NCBI RefSeq assembly: GCF_001541315.1 | Contig: NZ_LMVK01000034.1 | Location: 310,001-374,000, forward strand | Direction of reading: 5' to 3' | Length of the DNA: 64,000 nt | DNA from: Agrobacterium tumefaciens str. B6 | GTDB taxonomy: Bacteria > Pseudomonadota > Alphaproteobacteria > Rhizobiales > Rhizobiaceae | Part shown: piece after piece, positions 43,915 through 53,735 of the stretch | How the letters are laid out: every line of letters starts with the position of its first letter | How positions within the stretch are numbered: position 1 is the stretch's first letter | Made by a program: the position numbers and the translations under genes | The notes under the pieces: generated by a model | The model's database searches: none | Seen by the model: the letters and a program-made list of their open reading frames with translations, nothing else | What the model was told of the DNA's origin: nothing

Positions 43915-43943
43915 AACGCGCGGCACCGTCCGCGCGTTTTTTT
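43915..43943 (+). terminator. Intrinsic terminator of the pyrimidine operon
   Basis: AACGCGCGG (43915-43923) pairs with CCGCGCGTT (43930-43938) and is followed by a run of seven Ts. It is 24 nt after the binding-protein stop. Confidence 0.92.
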
Positions 43944-43981
43944 CACTAGTAACCCTTTTGATGAATTACAATATCCCGACC

Positions 43982-43997
43982 TATACAAAAATGTATA
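43982..43997. promoter_or_regulatory. Inverted repeat upstream of RND genes
   Basis: TATACA and TGTATA form a perfect 6-bp inverted repeat with a 4-bp AAAA spacer, about 255 bp upstream of the RND adaptor start. It could be an operator for a TetR-type regulator, but no regulator gene is adjacent. Confidence 0.35.
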
Positions 43998-44252
43998 TCA
44001 ACCATCGCGGCTATGCGGATTGATTTGTACGACAACAAGAATTACAGTCCCGCCCACAAGACTGCCAAATTTGATCTTGTAAAGAAAGCACTCGGCAAAG
44101 GTGCTTGAGATTCGCGTTGAGGGGCGTTTGAATCGGGAGGATCGAAAAGGAAGTATTGTGATCCCTTGTTTCACATTCGCTATCGCATGACCTTCTAATA
44201 TATGCCGCAAGGCTGCAGGACATGCGATCGAATATTGCGCGAGCCAAGACAC

Positions 44253-45446
44253 ATGCAGCATAAAGTCACGTTTAACCGCTTTGTATTCCTTCTTCTTTCC
44301 GCAACGGCGCTCCCCCTTTCCGCAGCAGCCGAGGGAGAGGCGCAGGCACCGGTCAAACAGCAGAACCTGCCTTCCATCGTCGTCGCACATGCCGCAAAAC
44401 GCGATCTCGTGGACCGTATCATCGCGACAGGCACGATCCGCCCCGTGGACGAAATCTACGTCCAGCCGCTGGTCGATGGCCTGTCGATCGACACGCTGAA
44501 CGTTGATATCGGCGACAGGGTGGAAGCGAATGCGGTTCTGGCCGTGCTTTCTTCCGACAGCCTCATCCTGCAGAAAAGCCAGCTGGAAGCCAACAAGGCA
44601 AAGGCAGAAGCTGCCGTCGCCCAGGCCAAGGCGCAGGTGCTGGAAGCCGAAGCGAGCGCGAGCGACGCGAACCGCCAGCGCGACCGCGCCGCAAAGCTCG
44701 GCCAGAGCGGCTCCGGTTCGGTTTCGCAGGTGGAACAGACCCAGGCACAGGCCGAAGTGGCCGCCGCCAAGCTCAACGCCGCCCGCCAGGCCGTCTCCGC
44801 CGGCGAGGCCGACATCAAGGTGGTTGACGCCCAGATCGCCGACATTGATCTGAAGCTGACGCGCACCGGTGTAAAAACCCCAGTCACCGGTATCGTCTCG
44901 GCCAAGAACGCCAAGGTCGGCGCGATTGCCAGCGGCGCCGGAAACCCGCTTTTCACCGTCATCAAGGACGGCGCGATCGAACTCGTCGCCGATCTGTCCG
45001 AGACCGATATCCAGAAGGTGAAGGTCGGCCAGAAAGCTTATTTGACGGTTGCCGGCGGAGCTGAGAAAATAGAGGGCAAGGTGCGCCTCGTTTCGCCCAC
45101 CGTCGATCCGACGACGCGCCTCGGTTCCGTGCATGTCGTTCTGCCCGAAAACAGCCCGGCGCGCTCGGGCATGTATGCCAGCGCGGCGATCATCGTCGAG
45201 GAGACGAATGCGCTCGCTTTGCCGCTGTCGGCCGTCACCTCCGGGCGCGAAGGCTCGACCACCCGCAAGGTGGAAGGCGATATCGTCAAGCAGGTGAAGA
45301 TCGAGACCGGCATTGAAGACGGCGGTTTTATCGAGATTGTCAGCGGTCTTGCCGCTGGAGACAAGGTTGTCGAGAAAGCTGGAGCATTCGTGCGTGATGG
45401 TGACCGGATAAGACCGGTGGAAGCCCCTGCGGCTGTGTCCAACTGA
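44253..45446 (+). CDS. RND efflux periplasmic adaptor (membrane fusion protein)
   Basis: A 397-residue adaptor protein starting MQHKVTFNRFVFLLL, with a signal peptide ending about AAAEG. The barrel-sandwich element is DEIYVQPLVDGLSIDTLNV, a long coiled-coil hairpin runs about residues 85-185 (QANKAKAEAAVAQAKAQVLE area), then LKLTRTGVKTPVTGIVSAK. It bridges the inner-membrane RND pump to an outer-membrane channel. A 13-nt gap separates it from the pump gene. Substrate unknown. Confidence 0.92.
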   Translation: MQHKVTFNRFVFLLLSATALPLSAAAEGEAQAPVKQQNLPSIVVAHAAKRDLVDRIIATGTIRPVDEIYVQPLVDGLSIDTLNVDIGDRVEANAVLAVLSSDSLILQKSQLEANKAKAEAAVAQAKAQVLEAEASASDANRQRDRAAKLGQSGSGSVSQVEQTQAQAEVAAAKLNAARQAVSAGEADIKVVDAQIADIDLKLTRTGVKTPVTGIVSAKNAKVGAIASGAGNPLFTVIKDGAIELVADLSETDIQKVKVGQKAYLTVAGGAEKIEGKVRLVSPTVDPTTRLGSVHVVLPENSPARSGMYASAAIIVEETNALALPLSAVTSGREGSTTRKVEGDIVKQVKIETGIEDGGFIEIVSGLAAGDKVVEKAGAFVRDGDRIRPVEAPAAVSN

Positions 45447-45459
45447 CTGAGGGAATGAA

Positions 45460-48400
45460 ATGAACTTCTCCGCATGGTCAATCCGTAACCCGATTGCGCC
45501 GCTGCTTGGCTTCGCGCTTTTGATGATCCTCGGCATGCAGGCGTTCAACACCCTGCCGATCACCCGTTTTCCGAACATCGACGTTCCCGTCGTGGCCGTC
45601 ACCGTGACCCAGAGCGGCGCTTCGCCCTCCGAGCTGGAAATGCAGGTGACGAAGGAGATCGAGGATGCCGTCGCCGCCATCAGCGGCGTCGACGAAATCC
45701 AGTCCACCGTGGTCGACGGCCAGTCGACGACGACAGTTGTCTTCCGCATCGAAAAGCCGACGGAAGAAGCGGTTCAGGACACCAAGGACGCCATCGACAA
45801 GATCCGCAGCGATCTGCCTTCCGATATCGAAGTGCCCGTCGTCAGCAAGATCGACGTCGAGGGACAGGCAATCCAGACCTTTGCCGTCTCCTCACCGAAC
45901 ATGACGCTGGAAGAACTGTCCTGGTTCGTGGATGACACGATCAAGCGCTCGCTGCAGGGCCAGTCCGGCATCGGCAAGGTCGACCGTTACGGCGGCGCCG
46001 ACCGCGAGGTGCGCGTTTCGCTGAGCCCCGAAAAGCTCGACGCCTATGGCATCACCGCAACCGAGGTGAACAGCCAGCTGCGCGGCACCAATATCGACCT
46101 CGGCTCCGGCCGCGGCCAGGTTGGCGGCAACGAGCAGACCATCCGCACGCTCGGCGACACACGCGATGTGAGCCAGCTTGCCAACACCACGATTGCGCTT
46201 TCCAACGGCCGTTTCGTCAAGCTTTCCGAGCTCGGCACGGTCACAGACACCTATGAGGAGCAGAAGTCCTTCTCGCGGTTCAACGGCAACCCCGCCGTCA
46301 CCTTCGCGGTGTTCCGCTCCAAGGGCGCCAGCGAGGTCTCGGTCGCCGAAACCGTGGCGGCAAGCCTCGATCAGGTGCGCAAGAACCATCCTGATGTCTC
46401 GATCGAAATGGTCGATGACGCCGTCTATTTCACCTATGGCAACTACAAGGCGGCGCTCGACACTTTGATCGAAGGCGCGATCCTCGCCGTCATCGTGGTC
46501 CTGCTCTTCCTCCGCAACTGGCGCGCAACCCTGATTGCCGCCGTGGCGCTGCCGCTCTCCGCGATCCCGACCTTCTGGATCATGGATATCATGGGCTTCT
46601 CGCTCAACCTCGTCAGCTTCCTCGCGCTCACGCTCGCCACGGGTATTCTCGTGGACGACGCCATCGTGGAAATCGAGAACATTGCCCGCCACATCAAGAT
46701 GGGCAAGACGCCCTATCGCGCGGCACTGGAAGCGGCGGACGAAATCGGCCTCGCCGTCATCGCCACCAGCTTCACCATCATTGCCGTCTTCGTGCCTGTC
46801 TCGTTCATGCCCGGCATTCCGGGCCAGTACTTCATCCAGTTCGGCCTGACGGTCGCCTTCTCGGTGTTCTTTTCGCTCGCGGTCGCCCGTCTCATCACGC
46901 CGCTGATGGCGGCCTATCTGATGCGCGCCGAAGACGCGATGGACGATCACCACGACAATGACAGCCGGCTGATGAAGGCCTATACGCGCATGGTGACCGC
47001 CACCACCCGCAAGTGGTGGGCGCGGTATCTGACGCTGCTCGGCGCGATCGCGTTTCTCGTCGCCTCCGTCATGCTGTTGAGCCAGGTACCCGGCAGCTTC
47101 CTGCCGCCGGACGACGCCTCACGCGTAACGCTTTCGGTGGAACTGCCGCCCAATGCGACGCTTGACGAGACAGACCGGACGACGACGCAGATCTATCACG
47201 CGCTGCGGGACATCAACGGCGTGGAAAGCGTCTTCATCCTTGGCGGCGCGTCGCCCAAGGGGGACCTGGAGCTTCGCCGCGCCACCGTTAACGTCATTCT
47301 GCAGCATATCGACCATTCGCTGCTCAAGCTGGTGGTCAACAAGGGGCTCGGCTCCATTCCGCTCATCGGCCAATATCTGCCGAAGGTGGAGGAAAAGGGC
47401 CGCGTACGTCCGCAATGGGATGTGGAACGGGATATTTTCGCGCAGGTTCGCGGCATTCCGGATGTCCGCATCATCAAGCTGAACGACCGTGCGGAACGCG
47501 AACTCTCCTTCAACTTCCTCTCCACCAATGAGAAGGACCTGAACGACGCCGTCGGCATTCTCGAAAGCCGCCTGCGCGCCTCGCCCATCCTTGCCAATGT
47601 CAGCTCGGAAGGTGCATTGCCCCGCCCCGAACTGCAGATCCGCCCGCGCAAGGACGAAATCGCCCGCCTCGGCATCACGCCGCAGCAGATTTCGCAGACG
47701 GTGCGTGTCGCCACCATCGGTGATATCGACGCCCAGCTGACGAAGATTTCGCTTGATGACCGGCAGATCCCGATCCGCGTGCAGGCCTCGCTCGATACAC
47801 GTCGTGATCTCGCCACCATCCGCGCGCTGAAGATCAAGACCGCCTCCGGGTCGCTGGTGCCGCTCTATAGCGTTGCCGATATCGACTATTCGGAAGGTCC
47901 AAGCTCGATCAAGCGCAACGACCGCAACCGCGTGGTCTCCATCGGCTCCGACGTCCCGTTTGGCACGGCGCTCGATACCTCGACGGCTGAGTTCAAGCGC
48001 ATCGTCTCGGAAACCGACCTGCCGGCAAGTGTTCGCCTTGCCGAAAGCGGCGACGCCAAGGTGCAGGGCGAAATGCAGCAGGGCTTCGTGAACGCCATGC
48101 TGCTTGGCCTGATGCTGGTGCTGGTCGTGCTCATCCTGCTGTTCAAGGATGTCATCCAGCCCTTCACCATCCTGTTCTCGCTGCCGCTTGCCATCGGCGG
48201 CGTGGCCGTCGCACTCATCATCACGCAGAACGCGCTCTCCATGCCCGTTCTCATCGGCATCCTGATGCTGATGGGCATCGTGACGAAGAACGCCATCCTG
48301 CTGGTGGATTTCGCCATCGAAATGCGCCGACACGGCATGGAACGGGTGCATGCCATGGTGGAGGCCGGCCGCAAGCGCGCCCGCCCGATCATCATGACCT

Positions 48401-48780
48401 CCATCGCCATGTCCGCGGGCATGTTGCCCTCGGCGCTCGGCGTCGGCGAAGGCGGTTCGTTCCGCGCGCCGATGGCGATTGCGGTGATCGGCGGCATCAT
48501 CGTTTCGACGGTGCTGTCCCTGATCGTGGTCCCGGCCTTCTTCCTGATCATGGACGACCTGTCGCGCCTGCTCGCCCACCTCTTCGGCCGCTTCGTCGGC
48601 AAGAAGGAAGAGGAGGAAGAAGCGCTCTCCAACGAGAAACTCTCGGAGATCGCCCGCGAAAACAGCCTGGCTCTCTCCTCGCTGGAGGCACGGGTGGCCG
48701 GCATGGAAAAGGGCAGCGGCGACAAGGCCGGTGACAAGGGCAGCAATATATTGCGGTTGCCGCCGCTTGCTGCGGAGTGA
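45460..48780 (+). CDS. RND efflux pump permease (HAE1 family)
   Basis: A 1106-residue inner-membrane pump with twelve expected helices and two large periplasmic domains. The proton-relay residues are visible: the Asp pair in GILVDDAIVEIENIARH (about residues 400-416) and Lys in MGIVTKNAILLVDFA. Typical multidrug RND proteins are about 1030-1050 residues; the extra length is a C-terminal acidic/coiled tail (KKEEEEEALSNEKLSEIAR region). No outer-membrane factor is encoded next to it, so it must share one. A terminator follows. Confidence 0.94.
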   Translation: MNFSAWSIRNPIAPLLGFALLMILGMQAFNTLPITRFPNIDVPVVAVTVTQSGASPSELEMQVTKEIEDAVAAISGVDEIQSTVVDGQSTTTVVFRIEKPTEEAVQDTKDAIDKIRSDLPSDIEVPVVSKIDVEGQAIQTFAVSSPNMTLEELSWFVDDTIKRSLQGQSGIGKVDRYGGADREVRVSLSPEKLDAYGITATEVNSQLRGTNIDLGSGRGQVGGNEQTIRTLGDTRDVSQLANTTIALSNGRFVKLSELGTVTDTYEEQKSFSRFNGNPAVTFAVFRSKGASEVSVAETVAASLDQVRKNHPDVSIEMVDDAVYFTYGNYKAALDTLIEGAILAVIVVLLFLRNWRATLIAAVALPLSAIPTFWIMDIMGFSLNLVSFLALTLATGILVDDAIVEIENIARHIKMGKTPYRAALEAADEIGLAVIATSFTIIAVFVPVSFMPGIPGQYFIQFGLTVAFSVFFSLAVARLITPLMAAYLMRAEDAMDDHHDNDSRLMKAYTRMVTATTRKWWARYLTLLGAIAFLVASVMLLSQVPGSFLPPDDASRVTLSVELPPNATLDETDRTTTQIYHALRDINGVESVFILGGASPKGDLELRRATVNVILQHIDHSLLKLVVNKGLGSIPLIGQYLPKVEEKGRVRPQWDVERDIFAQVRGIPDVRIIKLNDRAERELSFNFLSTNEKDLNDAVGILESRLRASPILANVSSEGALPRPELQIRPRKDEIARLGITPQQISQTVRVATIGDIDAQLTKISLDDRQIPIRVQASLDTRRDLATIRALKIKTASGSLVPLYSVADIDYSEGPSSIKRNDRNRVVSIGSDVPFGTALDTSTAEFKRIVSETDLPASVRLAESGDAKVQGEMQQGFVNAMLLGLMLVLVVLILLFKDVIQPFTILFSLPLAIGGVAVALIITQNALSMPVLIGILMLMGIVTKNAILLVDFAIEMRRHGMERVHAMVEAGRKRARPIIMTSIAMSAGMLPSALGVGEGGSFRAPMAIAVIGGIIVSTVLSLIVVPAFFLIMDDLSRLLAHLFGRFVGKKEEEEEALSNEKLSEIARENSLALSSLEARVAGMEKGSGDKAGDKGSNILRLPPLAAE

Positions 48781-48802
48781 AGTTTGCAGCGTAACGATTG
48801 AG

Positions 48803-48833
48803 ACGCCGGGCCATGTGCCCGGCGTTTCTTTTT
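48803..48833 (+). terminator. Intrinsic terminator of the RND genes
   Basis: ACGCCGGGC pairs with GCCCGGCGT around a 5-base loop, followed by TTCTTTTT. It lies 22 nt after the pump stop. Confidence 0.9.
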
Positions 48834-48865
48834 GGGTGGACGTTTAAGGACAAAGCGCCGCCTCT

Positions 48866-48990
48866 TGTTTCTTCTCGCCGAGGGGGAGAAGGTGGCCCGA
48901 AGGGTCGGATGAGTGGGCAAGCTCTCCGGACATCGCTACCCTTGCCCCCTCATCCCGCTGCCGCGGACTTCTCCCGGCGGGGAGAAGAAA
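48866..48990. repeat. Dispersed palindromic repeat, second copy
   Basis: Same plan as the copy at 40850-40976: TTCTTCTCGCCGAGGGGGAGAA, GATGAGTGGGCA, GCCCCCTCATCCCGCTGCCGCG and closing CTTCTCCCGGCGGGGAGAAG. Arms differ by scattered compensatory changes, as expected for elements kept for their hairpins. Confidence 0.8.
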
Positions 48991-49165
48991 TATGTGGCAC
49001 TCGCCCGCTCCATATTCCTCCTCACATTCTTGAGCAGGAATGGTCTCGCAGCATTCCCGCTGTCCCAAATGACAACTCAAATCCTGTTTGATCGAAATCA
49101 ATTCGCTTTCCAGGTGAACTGCTAATCTCCCTCGCATCGGGAATTGCCGGTCGAGGGATAATGCG

Positions 49166-49948
49166 ATGAGTTCTGTGCAGATAGGCGTGAGGGAGAAGGA
49201 ACTTCCCCGGTTTCGTATCGCTTCGGACAGCCCGGCAAAAGGTTTGAGCGGGAGCCGAATGGACGTGAACAAGACCGTGAAGCTGAGCAACAGGGACAGG
49301 AACATTCTGCTGCGCGCGCCCTTGATCGGGATAGCGGATGATGCAGCGGCGCTGAAGCTGATGGAAGCGGCGACCATCACCAATGTGAATGCCCGCCATG
49401 TGCTCTTCAAGGAAGGCGAAGCCGCGCAGCATTTCTACTGCGTGCTGTCGGGTTACATCAGGCTTTACCGGCTGGACAGGCACGGGCGCGAGGCGGATGT
49501 GCGCGTCAGCGGCCCCGGCGATACCTTCAACGAATGCCTGATTTTCGGCAGCGATACCTATCGTTACAGCGCGCAGGCGGCGGAAAGCTGCACCGTGGCG
49601 CGGTTCGAACTCACAAGAATCCGCAGCCTGATCGATCAGGAACCGGCAATCGCCAAGGCCGTCATGCGCTGCCTGTCCAACAGCCTGCTGGCCACCATGG
49701 ACTGCATCGCCAATGACCGGTTGCAGACAGCGCCGCAGCGTGTCGCCCATTACCTCATCAATCAGGGACCGCGCGACGCCACATCCTTTTCGCTGCGGCT
49801 GCCGTTCCAGAAAAGCCTGCTTGCCGGCAAGCTTGGCCTTGCACCGGAAGCGCTCTCACGCGCCTTCTCGGCACTGAAAAAAGCTGGCGTCACCGTGCGC
49901 GGCCGCATCGTGCAGGTCAATGATGTTGCGGCGCTGAAGCAGATCTGA
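49166..49948 (+). CDS. Crp/Fnr-family transcriptional regulator
   Basis: A 260-residue regulator, or 229 residues if the ATG at 49259 is used. A cNMP-binding-like domain (HVLFKEGEAAQHFYCVLSG, residues about 86-104) is followed by a Crp-type winged helix with LAGKLGLAPEALSRAFSAL. It lacks the N-terminal Cys cluster of oxygen-sensing FNR. It resembles the NnrR/DNR-like branch, but the signal is not deducible. Stand-alone gene downstream of a repeat; a hairpin separates it from a convergent gene. Confidence 0.88.
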   Translation: MSSVQIGVREKELPRFRIASDSPAKGLSGSRMDVNKTVKLSNRDRNILLRAPLIGIADDAAALKLMEAATITNVNARHVLFKEGEAAQHFYCVLSGYIRLYRLDRHGREADVRVSGPGDTFNECLIFGSDTYRYSAQAAESCTVARFELTRIRSLIDQEPAIAKAVMRCLSNSLLATMDCIANDRLQTAPQRVAHYLINQGPRDATSFSLRLPFQKSLLAGKLGLAPEALSRAFSALKKAGVTVRGRIVQVNDVAALKQI

Positions 49949-49965
49949 AGACACCGGGAGAGGAC

Positions 49966-49999
49966 GAAGGGCGGGATGCCTTAGGGTATTCCGCCCTTC
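49966..49999. terminator. Hairpin between convergent genes
   Basis: GAAGGGCGG (49966-49974) pairs with CCGCCCTTC (49991-49999). It lies between the Crp/Fnr stop and the MBL hydrolase stop, and could serve both strands, though T-tracts are weak. Confidence 0.6.
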
Positions 50000-50020
50000 T
50001 GCATGTCCGAAATCGAAAAA

Positions 50021-50845
50021 TCAGTCCGGCTGAGACACAAAGCGGAAGCTGTCACCCTGCCGCTCGACACGGAAAAATCCGCCGAGATGACCGCCGGAAA
50101 CCAGCCAGCCGTGATCGGCGGCCTCGGCCAGCGCCTCAAGGCGTGTTTGGTAAGCAAGCGCAGAATCGATATCGTAGACGAAACCGACACCGGGATCCTT
50201 CACCTGCAAGTCGCTCACATGCAGAACATCGCCCCATAATAACATCCGCTCATCACCATTGCCGATCAGGTAACCGGTATGTCCCGGTGTATGGCCGGGC
50301 ATGGCGATGGCTTCCACGTCCTCGGCAATCCTGCCTGTCGGGATCGGCCGCAACATCGGGCCACAAATGTCGAGCAGCCGCGCGGCAAGATCGAAACCGC
50401 CCTGCCGGGCCGGCGGCAGGGTCTTGCGCGCCTCCGCACTGCTGAAAAATCCGAGATCGGCCTCGGGCACCCAGATATCGGCATTGGGAAAATAAGGCCG
50501 GTCGCCATCGATGAGGCCAAGCGCATGATCGCCATGAATATGGGTGAGGATGACACGCCCTACATCGGCCGGCTGAATACCGGCGGCTACCATCGCCGCG
50601 CGGGCATAGCCATAAGCAGCACCCCAGGCGGTGCCGCAACCGGCATCGATCAGCCAGATGCCGTCAGGCCCGGACAATGCGAAACAGTTGACGTCCATAT
50701 CCACCGTTTCGCCCTGATGGCCGGCAAGGGCAGCGGCCAGCGCTTCGGCACCCTGACGGTGGATGAGATGGCCGACGGGCGCCTTGTAGACACCGTCGAC
50801 AAAACGGGAAACCTCGTAAGCGCCGAACCGGCGGGACATTGCCAT
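50021..50845 (-). CDS. MBL-fold metallo-hydrolase
   Basis: A 274-residue metallo-beta-lactamase-fold protein. The metal motif is ILTHIHGDHALGLID (His-x-His-x-Asp-His), with further ligands in MPGHTPGHTGYL, LLWGDVLHVSDLQV and a final His in VSGGHLGGF. It resembles quorum-quenching lactonase/hydrolase relatives. It starts 3 nt after the ureG stop, so it is probably in the same transcript, though it has no known urease role. Substrate unknown. Confidence 0.88.
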   Translation of the reverse strand: MAMSRRFGAYEVSRFVDGVYKAPVGHLIHRQGAEALAAALAGHQGETVDMDVNCFALSGPDGIWLIDAGCGTAWGAAYGYARAAMVAAGIQPADVGRVILTHIHGDHALGLIDGDRPYFPNADIWVPEADLGFFSSAEARKTLPPARQGGFDLAARLLDICGPMLRPIPTGRIAEDVEAIAMPGHTPGHTGYLIGNGDERMLLWGDVLHVSDLQVKDPGVGFVYDIDSALAYQTRLEALAEAADHGWLVSGGHLGGFFRVERQGDSFRFVSQPD

Positions 50846-50848
50846 ATT

Positions 50849-51460
<612 letters not shown>

Positions 51461-51560
51461 GACCGATTTCACCGCTCTGTTCCCTTCGATATGCTTTGGT
51501 ATTGTTTCACAATAGTCCGCCAGCCGGACGCTTCAAGATATGCAAGGATCGTGCCGCTTG

Positions 51561-51587
51561 TTTCTTCTCCCCGCCGGGGAGAAGAAA
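51561..51587. repeat. Short palindromic repeat between ureF and ureG
   Basis: TTTCTTCTCCCC and GGGGAGAAGAAA form a perfect 12-bp stem around GCC. It matches the opening hairpin of the longer dispersed repeats and lies inside the urease accessory operon. Confidence 0.8.
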
Positions 51588-51608
51588 CTCGTGGCGCCCG
51601 CTCGCTCT

Positions 51609-52280
51609 TCAGGACCGGAAAAGCCGGGTGCCCTGCGTTTCATGCCGCATGGCCGCCGTGTCAGCGATGATCGTCGCACTGCCGAGATCGTCGAGCGTGG
51701 ACTGCATCGCCCGCGCCGCCATCTCCGCGATGATCGCTTCACTTGCGGCCAGAATGGCGACACCATCCTTCTGTCCCGCGACCCCGAGGCGGATGCCCGC
51801 CGACACGATCTGCGAGACGCCGGCATGCAAAAAGGCGGCAATCGTGTCCCTGAGCGGCACCGCATGACCGGCGGCGACTGCCCCGACAGCGATGGGATAG
51901 GGAACGTCTTTGGGCAATACGTCCAGAACCGCATGCGGCCAGGCGCCGGCGGCGGCAACGAAGGCATCGCCCAGAAGCACCGTCTCGCGGTATCGCTCCG
52001 CCGAACCGGCCAGCGCCCGCGCCAGATCGGCCGTTTCGCTCAAGACGGCGGCGTCCTCGGCATTGCGCCAGGCATGTGCCAGAAACACCGCATCGTTCCA
52101 CAGGCTGCCGCAGCGCAGAAGCGTTTCGAGCCAGTCGCGCAGAGCCGCCGCATCCCCGACGCGCCGATCCTCCACCGCCTTTTCAAGTCCACCGGAATAG
52201 GAAAAACCGCCAACCGGAAAGGCAGGCGACATCCAGGCCATGAGCCGCAGCAGCGCGGCAACGCCGCGATCTTCGCTCAC
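51609..52280 (-). CDS. ureF: Urease accessory protein UreF
   Basis: A 223-residue all-helical UreF. LLRLMAWMSPAFPVGGFSYSGG is the classic N-terminal signature (first 15 or so residues shown are diagnostic), followed by LEKAVEDRRV. UreF gates GTPase activity of UreG in the UreDFG complex. Starts 3 nt after the ureE stop, so it is coupled to it. The C terminus is intact. Confidence 0.95.
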   Translation of the reverse strand: MSEDRGVAALLRLMAWMSPAFPVGGFSYSGGLEKAVEDRRVGDAAALRDWLETLLRCGSLWNDAVFLAHAWRNAEDAAVLSETADLARALAGSAERYRETVLLGDAFVAAAGAWPHAVLDVLPKDVPYPIAVGAVAAGHAVPLRDTIAAFLHAGVSQIVSAGIRLGVAGQKDGVAILAASEAIIAEMAARAMQSTLDDLGSATIIADTAAMRHETQGTRLFRS

Positions 52281-52283
52281 GGC

Positions 52284-52757
52284 TCAGCCGTGATCGTGAT
52301 GGTGGTGGCCGTGGGAATGACCGCCATGGGCATGATAAGCACCGCGCGCCGGCTGGAAAGGCTCTTCGACATCACGCACGGTGGCGCCAAGACCTTCCAG
52401 CATGGCGCGGATGACGTGGTCACGCAGGATGAGAATACGCTCCTCCTCGATCTGCGCGGAAAGATGCCGGTTGCCCAGATGCCAGGCAAGCTCGATCAGG
52501 TGAAGCCGATCCTTCGCCTTGATTTCGAAGAGCTTTTCGTCTGCCGCGCGGACCTCGATCAGGTCGCCGTTTTCCACCACGAGAAGATCGCCATGGGCAA
52601 ACAGCACGGCTTCCTTCAGGTCCAGCATCACCATCTCGTCATTCTGCAGATGCAGCAGCTTGCGGCGAAGATGCCGCTGGTCATGCGCCAGAGTGACATA
52701 ACCGGAAGGTTCGTCGGCAGGGGTTCCGGCCGGATGATAGGAGGTGACGCGCAGCAT
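52284..52757 (-). CDS. ureE: Urease nickel metallochaperone UreE
   Basis: A 157-residue protein with UreE N- and C-terminal domains and a His-rich tail ([13 protein letters not shown]) for nickel binding. [19 protein letters not shown] is characteristic. ATG 52757 is chosen; an open frame upstream adds 28 atypical residues. UreE delivers nickel to UreG. It starts the ureE-ureF-ureG group and is separated from the main urease genes by a repeat-bearing gap. Confidence 0.95.
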   Translation of the reverse strand: MLRVTSYHPAGTPADEPSGYVTLAHDQRHLRRKLLHLQNDEMVMLDLKEAVLFAHGDLLVVENGDLIEVRAADEKLFEIKAKDRLHLIELAWHLGNRHLSAQIEEERILILRDHVIRAMLEGLGATVRDVEEPFQPARGAYHAHGGHSHGHHHHDHG

Positions 52758-52860
52758 GGGATGATCCGTTTCAGAAACAGTCTTGGGGTTACGATTTTTG
52801 ACGGATAGACGGGGGGATTTCAAGGCACGATTTCGGGACACATGGCCGCCAGAACGACAA

Positions 52861-52883
52861 AGCCCGGCATTGCTGCCGGGCCA
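52861..52883 (-). terminator. Hairpin after the peroxiredoxin gene
   Basis: GCCCGGCA pairs with TGCCGGGC around a 4-base loop. On the minus strand CTTTG follows. It may end the upstream urease/peroxiredoxin transcript before ureE. Confidence 0.5.
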
Positions 52884-52908
52884 AGCGTAAACCTTTCTCC
52901 GCCTTCGA

Positions 52909-52983
52909 CGTCATCCTCGGGCTTGACCCGAGGATCCACGCCTCGGGCGCTTATGGATCCTCGCCTCAACGGCGAGGATGACG
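52909..52983. repeat. Nested palindromic repeat between peroxiredoxin and ureE
   Basis: Outer arms CGTCATCCTCG (52909-52919) and CGAGGATGACG (52973-52983) enclose smaller hairpins, CTCGGG-CTTGA-CCCGAG and GGATCC arms. This CTCGGGCTTGACCCGAGGAT type repeat is widespread in alphaproteobacteria, to my knowledge. Confidence 0.7.
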
Positions 52984-53055
52984 GAGGAGAGATTTTCGCC
53001 TCCTGCCGATAGCCCGAAGACACGACATCGCTGCCGGGCCTGCGCAAACCCACAA

Positions 53056-53592
53056 TCAGGCCGCAGCGCGGCTCTTGAGGTTTTCCAGAATGTTCTGCGG
53101 CGCGGAAACGCCATAGGGGTCGGATTCGCAATTGTCCTGATAGCCCTCTTCCTCGAACCACTGCTCGACGACGCCATCATTGACGACGGCGGCGTAACGC
53201 CAGGAGCGCATGCCGAAACCGAGATTGTCCTTGGCGACAAGCATGCCCATCTTGCGGGTGAACTCGCCCGAACCGTCAGGAATGACCTTGACGTTTTCGA
53301 GGTTCTGGCCCTTTGCCCAGGCATTCATGACGAAGGCGTCGTTGACCGACAGGCAATAGATTTCATCAACGCCGAGCGCGCGGAATTCCGGCGCCAGCTT
53401 TTCGAAATCGGGGAGCTGGTAGGTCGAGCATGTCGGCGTGAAAGCGCCGGGCAGCGAAAACAGAACGACCTTCTTGCCCTTGAAATAATCGTCGGAGGTC
53501 ATGTCCTGCCAACGGAAGGGGTTCGGGCCACCAACGGCCTCATCACGAACGCGCGTGCGGAAGGTAACGGCGGGCACTTTTTTGCCGAGCAT
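53056..53592 (-). CDS. Peroxiredoxin (Prx5/redoxin family)
   Basis: A 178-residue peroxiredoxin. The active-site stretch is PGAFTPTCSTYQLP with peroxidatic Cys55, preceded by KKVVLFSLPG. It reduces peroxides, probably with glutathione or glutaredoxin. ATG 53592 is preferred for its AGGAG site 7 nt upstream; the 49-residue extension is rejected. It follows the TIGR02117 gene in the urease region and may share its transcript. Confidence 0.92.
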   Translation of the reverse strand: MLGKKVPAVTFRTRVRDEAVGGPNPFRWQDMTSDDYFKGKKVVLFSLPGAFTPTCSTYQLPDFEKLAPEFRALGVDEIYCLSVNDAFVMNAWAKGQNLENVKVIPDGSGEFTRKMGMLVAKDNLGFGMRSWRYAAVVNDGVVEQWFEEEGYQDNCESDPYGVSAPQNILENLKSRAAA

Positions 53593-53735
53593 GTCTTGTC
53601 TCCTGTTCTGGCGTTTTACAGGGATCACTTGGGATCGATCCCTGCATAATTCTTTTGCCGTTTCCATAACGCAAGACGCGCTGCGGTGCAGCATAAAAAT
53701 AGGCTTTGTCAGAGGAAAACCACGGCTTGCGAGGA

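Larger units (their letters stand above)
43892..44252. other. 361-bp intergenic region before the RND genes
   Basis: After the operon terminator at 43915-43943 comes an AT-rich stretch with an inverted repeat at 43982-43997 and a TTGTTTCACATT patch with a TAATAT element about 44150-44200, which may be the RND promoter. No gene is seen. Confidence 0.45.
48781..49165. other. 385-bp intergenic region with terminator and repeat
   Basis: Contains the RND terminator (48803-48833), a long palindromic repeat (48866-48990) and then about 170 bp that should hold the promoter of the Crp/Fnr gene. No credible gene. Confidence 0.55.
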
